Assembly (NCBI RefSeq): GCF_000685315.1
Contig: NZ_ARYM01000004.1
Location: 62,001-126,000, forward strand
Length of the DNA stretch: 64,000 bases
From: Hyphomonas polymorpha PS728
Lineage (GTDB): Bacteria > Pseudomonadota > Alphaproteobacteria > Caulobacterales > Hyphomonadaceae
Reading direction: 5' to 3'
The notes under the pieces are model-generated. The model made no database searches. It was not told where the DNA came from and was given only the letters and a program-made list of their open reading frames with translations. Position 1 is the first letter of the stretch. The number at the start of each line of letters is the position of its first letter. This document shows positions 8,986-17,686 of the stretch, one piece after another. The position numbers and the translations under genes are program-made.

Positions 8986-10194
8986 ATGACACAGACCTCA
9001 AAACTCCCCGTCACCGTACTTTCCGGCTTTCTGGGCGCCGGGAAGACCACGCTGCTCAATCACATCCTCAACAACCGGGAAGGCCGCCGCGTGGCGGTCA
9101 TCGTCAACGACATGAGCGAGGTGAACATTGACGCTGAGCTCGTCCGGCAGAGCGGCGCGGGCCTCTCCCGCACGGAAGAAGCGCTGGTGGAAATGTCCAA
9201 TGGATGCATCTGCTGCACGCTGCGCGAAGACCTTCTGAAGGAGGTCGCGCGTCTCGCGGAGGAAGGGCGCTTTGACTACCTGCTGATCGAATCCACCGGT
9301 ATTTCAGAACCCTTGCCTGTGGCCGCCACCTTCGATTTCCGGGATGAGGCGGGCTATTCGCTCGGAGATATCGCCCAGATCGACACGATGGTTACGGTCG
9401 TCGATGCGGTCAATATTCTCAGTGATTATTCAAGTACGGATTTTCTGGCAGATCGCGGCGAAAGCCTCGGTGAAGACGATGAGCGCCCCCTGGTCCAGCT
9501 TCTGGTGGATCAGATCGAATTTGCCGATGTCATCATCATGAACAAGGTCAGCCTGGTTTCGCCCGGTGACTGCGAAATCATCCATCAGCTGATCCGTTCC
9601 CTGAATACGGATGCCAGGATCATCGAAACGGATTTCTCGGATGTGGAGCTTGGCGAGGTGCTCGGCACGGGCCGCTTTGACTTTGAAAAGGCACACCAGC
9701 ATCCGCATTGGGCCAAGGAACTTTACGGCTTTGCAGACCATGTGCCCGAAAGCGAGGAATACGGCATTGAAAGCTTCGTCTATCGCGCGCGCCGCCCGTT
9801 CGACCCGGCAAAATTTCATGCTTTCGTGAATTCTCCCTGGCCAAACGTGGTCCGGGCAAAAGGCTTCTTCTGGCTTGCGACACGGCCTGACTGGATGGCA
9901 GAAATAAGCCAGGCGGGCGCGCTGGTGCGGCATGAGCGGATGGGCCGGTGGTGGGCGGCCGTGCCCGAAGATCAACGCCCGGACAGTCCCGAAGTGCTGC
10001 GCTATCTTGAACGCGTCTGGGACGCCCGCTTCGGCGACCGCCGCCAGGAAATCGTGCTGATCGGCATCGGAATGGACCAGGCCGTCCTCACCGCCAGGCT
10101 CGACGCCTGTCTCACAGATCCGGGCGCAACCTCAAAGGCCGGCAGCCTGCAGCCCCGGACCGGCCTGGAAGACCCCTTTCCGCCTTGGAGCTGA
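8986..10194 (+). CDS. COG0523 GTPase, zinc metallochaperone type (ZigA/YciC-like)
   Basis: 402 residues. It has Walker A GFLGAGKT at 14-21, the metal-binding CICC at 74-77, switch and Walker B parts around [10 protein letters not shown], and an NKVSL motif in the NKxD position. This is the G3E family of CobW-like metallochaperone GTPases. The roughly 400-residue length, the DUF1826 neighbour and the Zur-like box point to the zinc-starvation subgroup rather than cobalamin synthesis; no cob genes are nearby. It is expected to act in the cytoplasm delivering zinc to priority enzymes. Confidence 0.85.
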   Translation: MTQTSKLPVTVLSGFLGAGKTTLLNHILNNREGRRVAVIVNDMSEVNIDAELVRQSGAGLSRTEEALVEMSNGCICCTLREDLLKEVARLAEEGRFDYLLIESTGISEPLPVAATFDFRDEAGYSLGDIAQIDTMVTVVDAVNILSDYSSTDFLADRGESLGEDDERPLVQLLVDQIEFADVIIMNKVSLVSPGDCEIIHQLIRSLNTDARIIETDFSDVELGEVLGTGRFDFEKAHQHPHWAKELYGFADHVPESEEYGIESFVYRARRPFDPAKFHAFVNSPWPNVVRAKGFFWLATRPDWMAEISQAGALVRHERMGRWWAAVPEDQRPDSPEVLRYLERVWDARFGDRRQEIVLIGIGMDQAVLTARLDACLTDPGATSKAGSLQPRTGLEDPFPPWS

Positions 10195-10484
10195 ACGCGA
10201 CCGCCGGCGCGCCTGTGATCTCGCCATTCGAACTCTACGAGCTCATCTGGCGCATGTATAAGGATCAAGACCGCAAGGCGCTTTACCTGCGCAACCCGGC
10301 CCCGAATACTGAGGTTTATGTCCGTTTGCGTAATAACCTCAGGAAAAGCAGGTATACTGAAGCCGGACCCGGGCTATGGCAGCCGCCTCCAAGGGTGATT
10401 GCCTGGCCGGACCTGCCTTCCAACGGACTCACCCGCCTTGCCGGTCCGGCTCACACCTTTCGGCGATGCAGCGCGGGGGCCTGA
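10185..10484 (+). CDS. Doubtful small ORF, hypothetical
   Basis: An open frame of up to 99 codons starts inside the end of the GTPase gene with TTG; a GTG at 10216 is another possible start. The first half reads like protein ([20 protein letters not shown]), the second half is proline- and arginine-rich and looks like chance reading. A stem-loop (CTGAGGTT at 10309-10316 with AACCTCAG at 10335-10342) lies inside it. I do not recognise it. It may be a decayed gene end. Confidence 0.2.
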   Translation: MELNATAGAPVISPFELYELIWRMYKDQDRKALYLRNPAPNTEVYVRLRNNLRKSRYTEAGPGLWQPPPRVIAWPDLPSNGLTRLAGPAHTFRRCSAGA

Positions 10485-10631
10485 CGAACCGCGTCCCTGC
10501 CGCGCTGATGGTGACCCGGCTCGATCGCGCGGGCCCTACCCGGCCGCTTAGCCAGATCATGGCGGGACGCGCAGGCGGAGACGACGCCCTGCGTACCGCA
10601 TGACTGATCTCATGGCGAGAAATACCGCGCG

Positions 10632-11165
10632 ATGCTTCAACTGGTAATCCGCAACCGGAGCAGACGTCAGGACGTCTATGACCCCGACCGGCTTTTCCGT
10701 GGCCACGTGTTTGATGTCGAAGGACGGGCCGCGGTCCTCTCCACTTTGATCGAAAAATGTGAGGCCCGGCATATTTCGCCGACGCGGGAAACCCTTAATG
10801 ATCCGGAAGGCAGACGCCGGTCCTACGCCGACTGGAACAGCCCGGCTCTGGAAGTCGGCGACCTGCCGGAATTTGAAGCGTTCTTTGACCGTGTACGCGC
10901 ACTCTATCTGAGCCCGCATGCCGGGAAAGCTGATCACGGCAGAAGCCGGCGATGGAGGCAGCAAACGCCCGCAGGGCCTGGTCAACATCTGAAGCAGGGT
11001 CAAGGTTTACCCTCAGACGACCTGAGGGAGCTCACCTGCATCAGCCTTGCGATGAGCCGTTATCCGGTCAATCTTCTCGCCAACAACTTAGAGCATGCAA
11101 TTATCTCGCATGTGAGATGCACAATAATTACACATCCAAGCGCACGGACCAGTAACCGTTCCTAG
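10632..11165 (+). CDS. Hypothetical protein
   Basis: An ATG-started frame of 177 codons with no recognised domain. Residues 1-95 have ordinary soluble-protein composition (GHVFDVEGRAAVLSTLIEK, ALEVGDLPEFEAFFDRV). The rest is less convincing, and no strong ribosome binding site is seen. An overlapping frame on the other strand (11003 to 10557) is open too, so coding status is uncertain. Confidence 0.3.
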   Translation: MLQLVIRNRSRRQDVYDPDRLFRGHVFDVEGRAAVLSTLIEKCEARHISPTRETLNDPEGRRRSYADWNSPALEVGDLPEFEAFFDRVRALYLSPHAGKADHGRSRRWRQQTPAGPGQHLKQGQGLPSDDLRELTCISLAMSRYPVNLLANNLEHAIISHVRCTIITHPSARTSNRS

Positions 11166-11176
11166 CGTCCCGGCTG

Positions 11177-11821
11177 TCACCGGCCAGGCGGGATGCCCCG
11201 CCCTTCCGCGCGGGCGAGCCCCTCGGCCAGTTCAGCCACGGCCTCGGCAATCGCGACAATGACGCCGGTGCGTGACATGGACAGGCGCTTTTCGATTTCG
11301 GCGTAAGTCAGCCCCTCGATCCGGTGAAGCAGCAGGGCGTCGCGCCGGTGCGGGGCCATGCCATCAATGATCTTCTGTGCAGTTTTCAGCCTGTCAGCAT
11401 CCATGAGCTGTTGCTCCGGTGTAGGAGACCGGTCGCAGGCAATGTGGCTGGCCGCCTCCCCGATCTCGATCGAGGCCTGCCGCCGGCGATGTTCTCCCGA
11501 CCGCAGGAAATCCAGCGCCCCGTTCCGCACCAGCGTGAACAGCAGCGGCCGGAGCTCGTCTATCCCCTTGTCCGGATAGACCCGCCGCGCATTCAGGAAC
11601 GCCGCCTGCACGATGTCCTCGGCATCCGCCTGGTCCGGTACCCGGATCCGGCAGAACCTCACAAGCTGGCGGTACTGGCTGCGGAAGAGCTGCGTGAGGG
11701 GCAGCCCCAAAAAATCAGGCCGAGCGCTATTATATCCGTATACTGATGTCTTCAGTGCGCCCGAGCTGACAGCCTTTGCGGCCGCTTCCGCTGCTGGTCT
11801 GCGATGATCTGCCGGCGCCAT
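11177..11821 (-). CDS. ECF-type RNA polymerase sigma factor
   Basis: 214 residues. The region 2 signature lies around YRQLVRFCRIRVPDQADAED with DIVQAAFLNARR, and the region 4 helix-turn-helix around EGLTYAEIEKRLSMSRTGV. The ATG at 11821 is preceded by GGGAGGA at 6 nt, so I prefer it over the upstream ATG at 11845 and TTG at 11863. No anti-sigma or FecR-like gene is adjacent, which is unusual for this family. Its target genes cannot be read from the window. Confidence 0.85.
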   Translation of the reverse strand: MAPADHRRPAAEAAAKAVSSGALKTSVYGYNSARPDFLGLPLTQLFRSQYRQLVRFCRIRVPDQADAEDIVQAAFLNARRVYPDKGIDELRPLLFTLVRNGALDFLRSGEHRRRQASIEIGEAASHIACDRSPTPEQQLMDADRLKTAQKIIDGMAPHRRDALLLHRIEGLTYAEIEKRLSMSRTGVIVAIAEAVAELAEGLARAEGRGIPPGR

Positions 11822-12662
11822 GGCGCGTCCTCCCTGCCCGTTCATCGCCGGACCGTCAGACAAGCACGAGGGATTTGCGGCAAGGCGCTCGCAAACAGGT
11901 CTGATGCTTCTCCAGGGTTTCCGACGCCCTGCGCATCCTCTTCCGGAATACCGGGCAAGCAGCGTCAGGCATCAGGCACAGGCAAGCCATTCGCGAATAC
12001 CAGGCGCGGGTGGGCAGACTCATGCACTGACGGGGTTTCCGACGCCCCGAGCCCCTCCGAAGAGATGCTGAAGGGAATCTGACAAAAGTTGAGCGTAAAA
12101 ACAACCCTGAAAGGAAAAATGTGGGCCGTCGGAAAACCGCGAAGCATGAGCAACGGGGCGCAGGTTTTGAACCAGGTCTTATCGCTGCGCCGGCCCACCT
12201 TCCCTGAATACCGGCAAAGGCGCGGCAGGCAATAGACGGGCACGTCGCTTGTTCAGGCGCCGCAAGGGCGTCTCTCCGGAAAGTCAGATCCTTGTGCGAG
12301 GCCGGCTTGTACCTCCCCGAGGCGAGGATCGCTCGGTTGCCCCCCGCATAAAACCGCGCCCATGTCCTGAAACAAGTATGGCGCCGGTCCGGCTCGGCCT
12401 GCGTGAGCCAAATTAGAGAGAGGGGACCTCTGAAAGTCCTGCGGCGGGGCGCGTGATTCGCGCCGAGGGGCGCAGCTGAGCCGGTCAGCCCCGCTGAAAG
12501 ATGAACTTCCGGGGTTCCGGCAAGCTCCTCCAGACACGCTTCAGCGCTTTGGTCCCCGGACGGCCCCGATTAACCTCCTCGAATGCCTCAATCTGCAATA
12601 GACAGGGCCGCCTCGATTTCGGAGAATGTCCACCGTTGCCAGATACCTGAAGGCCCGAACCG
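11822..12662. other. Gene-free stretch, 841 bp
   Basis: No convincing gene on either strand. Two copies of GGTTTCCGACGCCC (near 11917 and 12024) and two similar TTCC-GAATACCGG-CAA segments (near 11941 and 12200) are present. These may be remains of decayed or duplicated sequence at the border between core and accessory DNA. Confidence 0.5.
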
Positions 12663-13604
12663 TTGCAGACTTCCCTCGATCATCTCCCCCCTGCCCGGCA
12701 GGCAGAATTTGCCCGCATACAGGAGGTCATCCTCGATGAGCTGGAAACCCGCATCAAGGCGGACGGCAAGGCCCGGGCAAAGCACTACCGCCTCCTGAAG
12801 CTCGTCCTGTTCGGGAGTTTCGCCAAGGGCACCTGGTTCGAGGACAGCCGGTCGGGCCGCGCCTCAGACATCGACCTTCTTGCCATCGTCAGCCATGAAG
12901 CCCTCACCGAGATGAGCGCCTTCTGGGGCGAGGTTGAAGACCGCCTTTACACCGACCCGCTCGTCAAACGCGACGTGTCCATCATTGTCCACACGTTGCA
13001 GGACGTGAACCGTCAGCTCAAGGATGGTCAGTACTTCTTCTCGGAGATTATCCAGCAGGGTATCCTGCTCTATGAGGACGGGGAACCTGACAGGAACGGG
13101 AATGCGAAGAACATCCTCGCAAAACCGGCTGCTCCTGATCCTAAAAAGGCATATTATCAGGCGGCGGAGTATGCGAGTTATTGGAAGCGAGCAGCAGAGC
13201 AATTTCTGACAATTGGCCGCCAAGGAATTGACGCCGGTCCAGAATGGGAAAGGAATACAGCTTTTCAGCTCCACCAGGCCGCCGAGAGTGCCTACCGGAT
13301 GTTCCTGCTGACCACGACCCTCTACGCACCGGGCACGCACCATCTCGGAAAGTTGCGGAACATCGCTCGCACCATTGATGGCCGCATTGAAGACTCATGG
13401 GGCCCGCCGCAGAAGCCCTACAAACGCTATTTCGAACTCCTGCGCCGCGCCTATGTCGAGGCGCGCTACTCGCCTTCTTATGAGACTACGCAGGAAATTC
13501 TTACCTGGCAGGCTGACCGGATCGGGCAGTTGATTGCCATTGCCAACGAACTTTGTAGAGAGCGCCTGGAGCGGCTGGGGGCAGAGGCTGAAAGTGGCGT
13601 ATGA
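12663..13604 (+). CDS. MNT nucleotidyltransferase-HEPN fusion protein (putative toxin-antitoxin type)
   Basis: 313 residues. The N-terminal minimal nucleotidyltransferase has GSFAKG at 51-56, SDIDL at 68-72 and a likely third carboxylate at D104. The C-terminal part (about 162-295) is a helical HEPN domain. MNT and HEPN are usually separate genes of a toxin-antitoxin pair in which MNT adenylylates HEPN; here they are one chain. The usual HEPN nuclease motif Rx4-6H is not evident: the matching place reads RRAYVEARYS, with no histidine. The start is TTG with GAAGG about 8 nt upstream; no ATG fits. It lies in the accessory region with hipBA and fic. Confidence 0.75.
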   Translation: MQTSLDHLPPARQAEFARIQEVILDELETRIKADGKARAKHYRLLKLVLFGSFAKGTWFEDSRSGRASDIDLLAIVSHEALTEMSAFWGEVEDRLYTDPLVKRDVSIIVHTLQDVNRQLKDGQYFFSEIIQQGILLYEDGEPDRNGNAKNILAKPAAPDPKKAYYQAAEYASYWKRAAEQFLTIGRQGIDAGPEWERNTAFQLHQAAESAYRMFLLTTTLYAPGTHHLGKLRNIARTIDGRIEDSWGPPQKPYKRYFELLRRAYVEARYSPSYETTQEILTWQADRIGQLIAIANELCRERLERLGAEAESGV

Positions 13605-13788
13605 ATTTTCAAGCCATCGACAGCCTGCAAAGGCATGTCCGGAATTCAGAGGGCATGTCACTAGGGACCGTAAGTCCGGAACATAGAGAGCACAGCATTA
13701 ATGAGGACTGCGACGGGCGCGGCTCAAAACTTACCCCCTCCTGGGCAATCATGATGATGGAAAGATATCTAAGACGAAGTCTTCTTGG

Positions 13789-13965
13789 ATGGGCTACACC
13801 GCAGCCTCTCTCGGCATCGGCCTTCTCATCGAGTTAGACCGGCAAGAAAAGGCCAAGCAAGCGCCGCCGCCGACCGTTGAATATCTGCCGCCGGTTGAGC
13901 CGATCAAAACGATAGAGCCCCCGCCCTTCAAGTTCGCAAGCCGGGAGGATGAGGACCTGCGATGA
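13789..13965 (+). CDS. Small membrane/proline-rich protein, hypothetical
   Basis: 58 codons from ATG to TGA. A short hydrophobic stretch (YTAASLGIGLLIEL) is followed by a proline-rich acidic tail (PPPTVEYLPPVEPIKTIEP). The stop overlaps a following ATG at 13962, as in operons. Because the next DNA is conjugation-gene debris, this may be a transfer-locus remnant. The frame is also open upstream of the chosen ATG. Confidence 0.35.
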   Translation: MGYTAASLGIGLLIELDRQEKAKQAPPPTVEYLPPVEPIKTIEPPPFKFASREDEDLR

Positions 13966-14035
13966 GCCTGCGCACCATTAACGATGTCATCCAGTTCTTC
14001 CGGATGTTCGAAAGCCATCACCATCAGCGGCTTTT

Positions 14036-14488
14036 TTGCCTGGAAGGTTGCCGCGCAGATGCGAATTACACGCCAGCGGGCGGAAGCAGCATACAGAGAC
14101 GCTCAAAGACATCAAGCATCACTCAGGGAAAACCTCAGTGATGGTGCGCGGGTTCAATGTGTCGAGCGCGCAAGTCAATGGATCGGACGATACGTGGTCG
14201 GAGCAATCAAGACCGCTCCTGCAGGTCGAAGATATCCGCGCCGCGACCGGGGGCGACTATGGGCTTCTTGAATCCCGCGACTGGGGCTTCTTCACGGTCG
14301 CGATGCCGAACTTCTGGGAGAGACCCGAGATGAGCGGGATGCTGCGCGATGTGCACCTGAAGCCGGACAAGTATGACTGGCTAAAAATCGATCCCCTCGC
14401 CCTGCCCGCACCACCACCATCATCATCAGCAGCATCAGCAGCGCTGAGCGATCCCGACGCCGATCCTGCAAATCCTGGCAAGCCTTGA
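14036..14488 (+). pseudogene. Remnant of a VirD4/TraG-type coupling protein, C-terminal part
   Basis: The frame reads HTETLKDIKHHSGKTSVMVR, then WSEQSRPLLQVEDIRA and DWGFFTVAMPNFWERPE. This resembles the C-terminal end of type IV coupling proteins, where a RPLLTPDE-like segment follows a serine/glycine-rich loop. The nucleotide-binding N-terminal two thirds are missing, and upstream DNA shows only short frames, so it is a 5'-truncated relic. It ends in a low-complexity PPPSSSAASAA tail encoded by CAC/CAT-rich repeats. Family assignment is by motif similarity only. Confidence 0.5.
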
Positions 14489-14560
14489 AACGGGTAAGTC
14501 ACAATGAACCACTGCGCGGCCCAAAACCCGCAGAAATCAGCCGCTCACAAGAATGATATA

Positions 14561-14604
14561 ATGATAGCAATTTATACGGAAATCTGCTATACTGAAGCTA
14601 TCAT
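14561..14604. promoter_or_regulatory. Inverted repeats at the hipBA promoter
   Basis: ATGATAGC (14561-14568) and GCTATCAT (14597-14604) form an 8-bp inverted repeat, with a nested pair ATAGCA (14564-14569) and TGCTAT (14585-14590). TATACT at 14588-14593 could be a -10 box. The right arm touches the hipB start codon, as expected for an autorepressed toxin-antitoxin operon. Confidence 0.5.
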
Positions 14605-14911
14605 GATATCACTCTTGACCCCTGCCAAAGCCCAACTCCAGCTCGCAGAGAACCTGCGGGAACGCCGCCTTGCCATGGGCCTCACGCAGGCGGGCCTTGC
14701 CGCCCGCTCCGGCGTGGCGCTTGCGACACTGCGCAAATTCGAGCGTACCGGCGCGGCTTCGATCGAAACCCTGCTCAAACTCCTCACCGTTGTCGGCGGT
14801 CTTGAGGAGGTGATCAAGGCGACGACGCCGATCGAGAGCGAATTTTCCTCGATCGATGAGGTGATCAAGGCGGACACTAAACCCAAGCGCAAGATCGGTT
14901 GGCGCTCATGA
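14603..14911 (+). CDS. hipB: HipB-like antitoxin, XRE-family helix-turn-helix
   Basis: 102 residues. The helix-turn-helix spans about residues 25-65 (ERRLAMGLTQAGLAARSGVA, TLRKFERTG). It precedes and overlaps hipA by ATGA, the usual hipBA arrangement, and should bind both the HipA kinase and its own promoter. I chose the ATG at 14603 because it starts just before the family's first helix; a start 33 codons earlier would cross the inverted repeats. Confidence 0.85.
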   Translation: MISLLTPAKAQLQLAENLRERRLAMGLTQAGLAARSGVALATLRKFERTGAASIETLLKLLTVVGGLEEVIKATTPIESEFSSIDEVIKADTKPKRKIGWRS

Positions 14912-16146
14912 TCTTCAAGCCCGTCAGCACGATCAGGGTTGGAATGGACTTTGGAAGTGGACCGCTCGATGTGGGACGCCTCGCAATCCGTGACCGGATA
15001 ATCTATCTCGAATACGAGCGCAGCTTCATCGAACGCGGGCTTGAGATATCCCCGCTGCGCCTGCCTTTGCAGCCTGGCCTCAAGAGTTTCGATGCCGCGC
15101 TCTTCGATGGGCTCCCAGGCGTCTTCAATGACAGCCTGCCCGATGGCTGGGGCCGTCTTTTGTTTGACCGCGCCCTACGTGCGCAAGGATTGACGCCTGC
15201 GCAGGCAAGCCCTCTCGACCGCCTCGCCCATGTCGGTGCTGGCGGCATGGGCGCGCTCACCTATGAGCCCGCGATGGAAACCAATGCAGGCAGCGACGAC
15301 ATTGATCTCGACTGGCTGGCCGGTCAGGCGCTTGAGGTGCTGGAAGGTCACGCCGATGAGGTGATCGGAGAATTGCTCGCCCTCAACGGCTCTTCGACAG
15401 GCGCGCGCCCAAAAGCGATGATCGGCTACAATCCGAAAACTGGCGCGATGACGCATGGGCAAAGCGATCTGCCAAAAGGCTTTGAGCCCTGGCTCGTCAA
15501 ATTCCCGAACACACAAGACGGCAAGGATGCAGGCGCTATCGAATATGTCTACGCGCTGATGGCGCGCACGGCAGGTATCGAGATGACGCATACCCATCTG
15601 TTCCCCGCAAAACGAGGCGCAGGCTTCTTTGCGACGCGCCGCTTCGATCGCATCGGAAAAAACAGACTGCACGCGCATACAGCGTCGGGCCTCCTCCATG
15701 CCGATCATCGAACTCCAAGCCTCGACTATGAGGATTTGATTGCGCTGACGCTTCGGCTCACCCGCGATGTGCGCGAAGCGGAGAAGATGTTCCGCCTCGC
15801 CGTCTTCAACGTGCTCGGCCATAACCGCGATGATCACGCAAAGAACTTCACCTTCCTGATGGACGCGGCAGGCAACTGGTCCCTCTCCCCTGCCTATGAT
15901 CTCACCTTCTCCTCCGGCCCTGGCGGCGAGCAGACCACGATGGTCAAGGGTGAAGGCAAAGCGCCAGGCGAGGCGCATCTGCTCGCTCTCGCGAAAGAGG
16001 CCAGCCTCGCCCCAAAGGATGCCAAAGCAATCATCGACCAGACACGCGAGGCGCTCGGCCAGTGGGCAACACTCGCCAAAGAGCATGACGTTGCAGCCTC
16101 CACTGTCAGACTGATCGCAGGCCGGATCGAGCGCGCGGGCCGATAG
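14908..16146 (+). CDS. hipA: HipA-type serine/threonine kinase toxin
   Basis: 412 residues. The N-terminal couple-HipA domain is followed by the kinase domain. Visible are the glycine/serine loop GSSTGARPKA (161-170), the ATP lysine in LVKFP (K198), the catalytic HNRDDHAKN (305-313, Asp309) and the metal-binding DLTF (331-334). All key residues are present, so the kinase looks active. In Escherichia coli HipA phosphorylates glutamyl-tRNA synthetase and causes growth arrest; other HipA kinases target other synthetases, and the target here is unknown. The start is the ATG overlapping the hipB stop. Confidence 0.9.
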   Translation: MIFKPVSTIRVGMDFGSGPLDVGRLAIRDRIIYLEYERSFIERGLEISPLRLPLQPGLKSFDAALFDGLPGVFNDSLPDGWGRLLFDRALRAQGLTPAQASPLDRLAHVGAGGMGALTYEPAMETNAGSDDIDLDWLAGQALEVLEGHADEVIGELLALNGSSTGARPKAMIGYNPKTGAMTHGQSDLPKGFEPWLVKFPNTQDGKDAGAIEYVYALMARTAGIEMTHTHLFPAKRGAGFFATRRFDRIGKNRLHAHTASGLLHADHRTPSLDYEDLIALTLRLTRDVREAEKMFRLAVFNVLGHNRDDHAKNFTFLMDAAGNWSLSPAYDLTFSSGPGGEQTTMVKGEGKAPGEAHLLALAKEASLAPKDAKAIIDQTREALGQWATLAKEHDVAASTVRLIAGRIERAGR

Positions 16147-16245
16147 AGCGCGCGGAGAGCCCGCCTAAACCGGCCACATGACCGGCCATATGGCCGGACA
16201 AGATTTTGCTCGCATATCCCATAATATCCTGTTATATTTGAAATT

Positions 16246-17484
16246 ATGAGCGGAAATAAATCGGACAAAGAACCGGCCAAAATAGAGGCCACAGATGACG
16301 GGGAATCCATCGGCTTGATGGAACCCCTGCTGGTGTCAGAAAGCGGCGGACGCAGAGGCCCTCCTGCCGATCTGGCACTTGAGGTTGCTCAGCAATCAGC
16401 GCGGCTGCGCGCCAGCCTGCCCGCCGGTGTGGCGGACGCGCTGGCCGATCTCGTGCGATCCATGAACTGCTACTACAGCAATCTGATTGAAGGCCACGAT
16501 ACCCATCCGATCGACATCGAGCGCGCCCTGAAAGCGGACTATAGCAGCGATCCCAAAAAGCGCGACCTGCAGCTGGAGGCGCTCGCCCATATCGGCGTCC
16601 AGAAATGGATCGACGAAGGCGGCCTTGAAGGTCGCGCCGCGACGCAAACGGGCATCCTGGAAACGCATCACCGGTTCTGCGCCATGTTGCCTGAGGATTT
16701 GCTCTGGGTCGAAAACCCGGAGACAAAGGAACGTATCCGGATTGAACCTGGCGTCTATCGCAACCGCTATGTCCAAGTGGGCGCGCATATTCCCATCAGC
16801 CCTGGCGCGGTGCCACGCTTCATGGAGCGCTTCGAGGCCGCTTATAGAAAGCCCGGCAAGATCGACGCAATCCTCGCGGCGGCCACAGCGCATCATCGCC
16901 TCTTATGGATTCACCCCTTCATCGACGGCAATGGACGGGTAGTGCGGCTAATGTCCTACGCCATGCTGCGCGATGCGCTCGACACAGGCGGCATCTGGTC
17001 TGTCGCACGCGGGCTTGCCCGCAGTGTCGATGACTACAAAAAACATCTGGCGAGCTGCGATCAGACGCGCCGCAATGATCTGGATGGTCGAGGGCATCTC
17101 AGTGAAGAAGCCCTCGCCGGATTTGCGAGATACTTCCTTGGCGTCTGCCTGGATCAGATTGCCTTCATGGCCTCGCTTATGCAGCCCGAAGAGCTCAGGA
17201 ACCGCATCCTTCTCTGGGCAGAAGAAGAGATCAAGGCGAGCCGCCTTCCCGCGCAATCGGGTCTCGTTCTTGAGGCGATCCTGTATCGCGGCGAACTGCC
17301 CAAGGGCGATGTCGAAAAATTGCTGGGCGTGAGCGAGCGTACAGCGCGCCGCATCTACACAGCCCTGCTGGAGCGCGAAGTACTCTCGACAGCAAGCAAG
17401 CAGGGGCCGTTGCGCCTCGCCTTTCCAGCATCCCTCGCCGCACGCTGGATGCCAGGCCTGTTTCCGGACAAGCCAAGCCAGTAG
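16246..17484 (+). CDS. Fic family protein (AMP transferase), class II
   Basis: 412 residues. The Fic core HPFIDGNGRVVR (223-234) is complete, with the catalytic histidine at 223. An N-terminal inhibitory helix with S78-NL-IEG (81-83) marks an autoinhibited class II Fic protein. The C-terminal part (about 330-395) looks like a winged helix (GDVEKLLGVSERTARRIYTA). Such proteins transfer AMP to a partner protein. The 99-bp gap after hipA contains three CCGGCCA repeats of unknown role. Its position beside two other toxin-like loci suggests an accessory defence or addiction role. Confidence 0.88.
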   Translation: MSGNKSDKEPAKIEATDDGESIGLMEPLLVSESGGRRGPPADLALEVAQQSARLRASLPAGVADALADLVRSMNCYYSNLIEGHDTHPIDIERALKADYSSDPKKRDLQLEALAHIGVQKWIDEGGLEGRAATQTGILETHHRFCAMLPEDLLWVENPETKERIRIEPGVYRNRYVQVGAHIPISPGAVPRFMERFEAAYRKPGKIDAILAAATAHHRLLWIHPFIDGNGRVVRLMSYAMLRDALDTGGIWSVARGLARSVDDYKKHLASCDQTRRNDLDGRGHLSEEALAGFARYFLGVCLDQIAFMASLMQPEELRNRILLWAEEEIKASRLPAQSGLVLEAILYRGELPKGDVEKLLGVSERTARRIYTALLEREVLSTASKQGPLRLAFPASLAARWMPGLFPDKPSQ

Positions 17485-17503
17485 TAAAGCACAACAAAAG
17501 ATC

Positions 17504-17523
17504 AGGGGCCTTTAGCGGCCCCT
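17504..17523 (+). terminator. Stem-loop after fic
   Basis: AGGGGCC-TTTAGC-GGCCCCT forms a 7-bp perfect stem 20 nt after the fic stop. There is no T-run, so it is at best a weak or factor-assisted terminator. Confidence 0.4.
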
Positions 17524-17589
17524 CTGGTCAAGGCTGCCCTGACGGCGCTGACGCGGTCTTGACCATTCACCCCGCACACTCGCCGTTCA

Positions 17590-17623
17590 GGCAGGGTTGC
17601 AAGAAAGCTTGCGGGCCCCTGCC
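17590..17623. repeat. Strong long hairpin of unknown role
   Basis: GGCAGGG at the left pairs with CCCCTGCC at the right, with an inner GCAAG-AAAG-CTTGC stem. No T-run follows on either strand. It could be a terminator relic or a structured element near the attachment region. Confidence 0.35.
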
Positions 17624-17686
17624 CCATGAAGATCAGCAGTCGAACAAATCAAGCTGCATAGAGAGAAGCTCATCGAGCCAGTCGAG

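Noticed and set aside
10557-11003. 148-codon minus-strand frame as a gene
   Set aside because: It lacks a ribosome binding site and recognisable sequence, and the opposite frame at 10632 is more protein-like; neither is strong.
14405-14450. CAC/CAT/CAGCAG-rich run as a CRISPR or microsatellite locus
   Set aside because: It is a short imperfect trinucleotide run inside the coupling-protein relic, without repeat-spacer structure. No CRISPR array was seen anywhere.
16160-16200. CCGGCCA repeats between hipA and fic as a regulatory palindrome
   Set aside because: Three short imperfect copies without a consistent spacing or link to a known binding protein; too weak to call.
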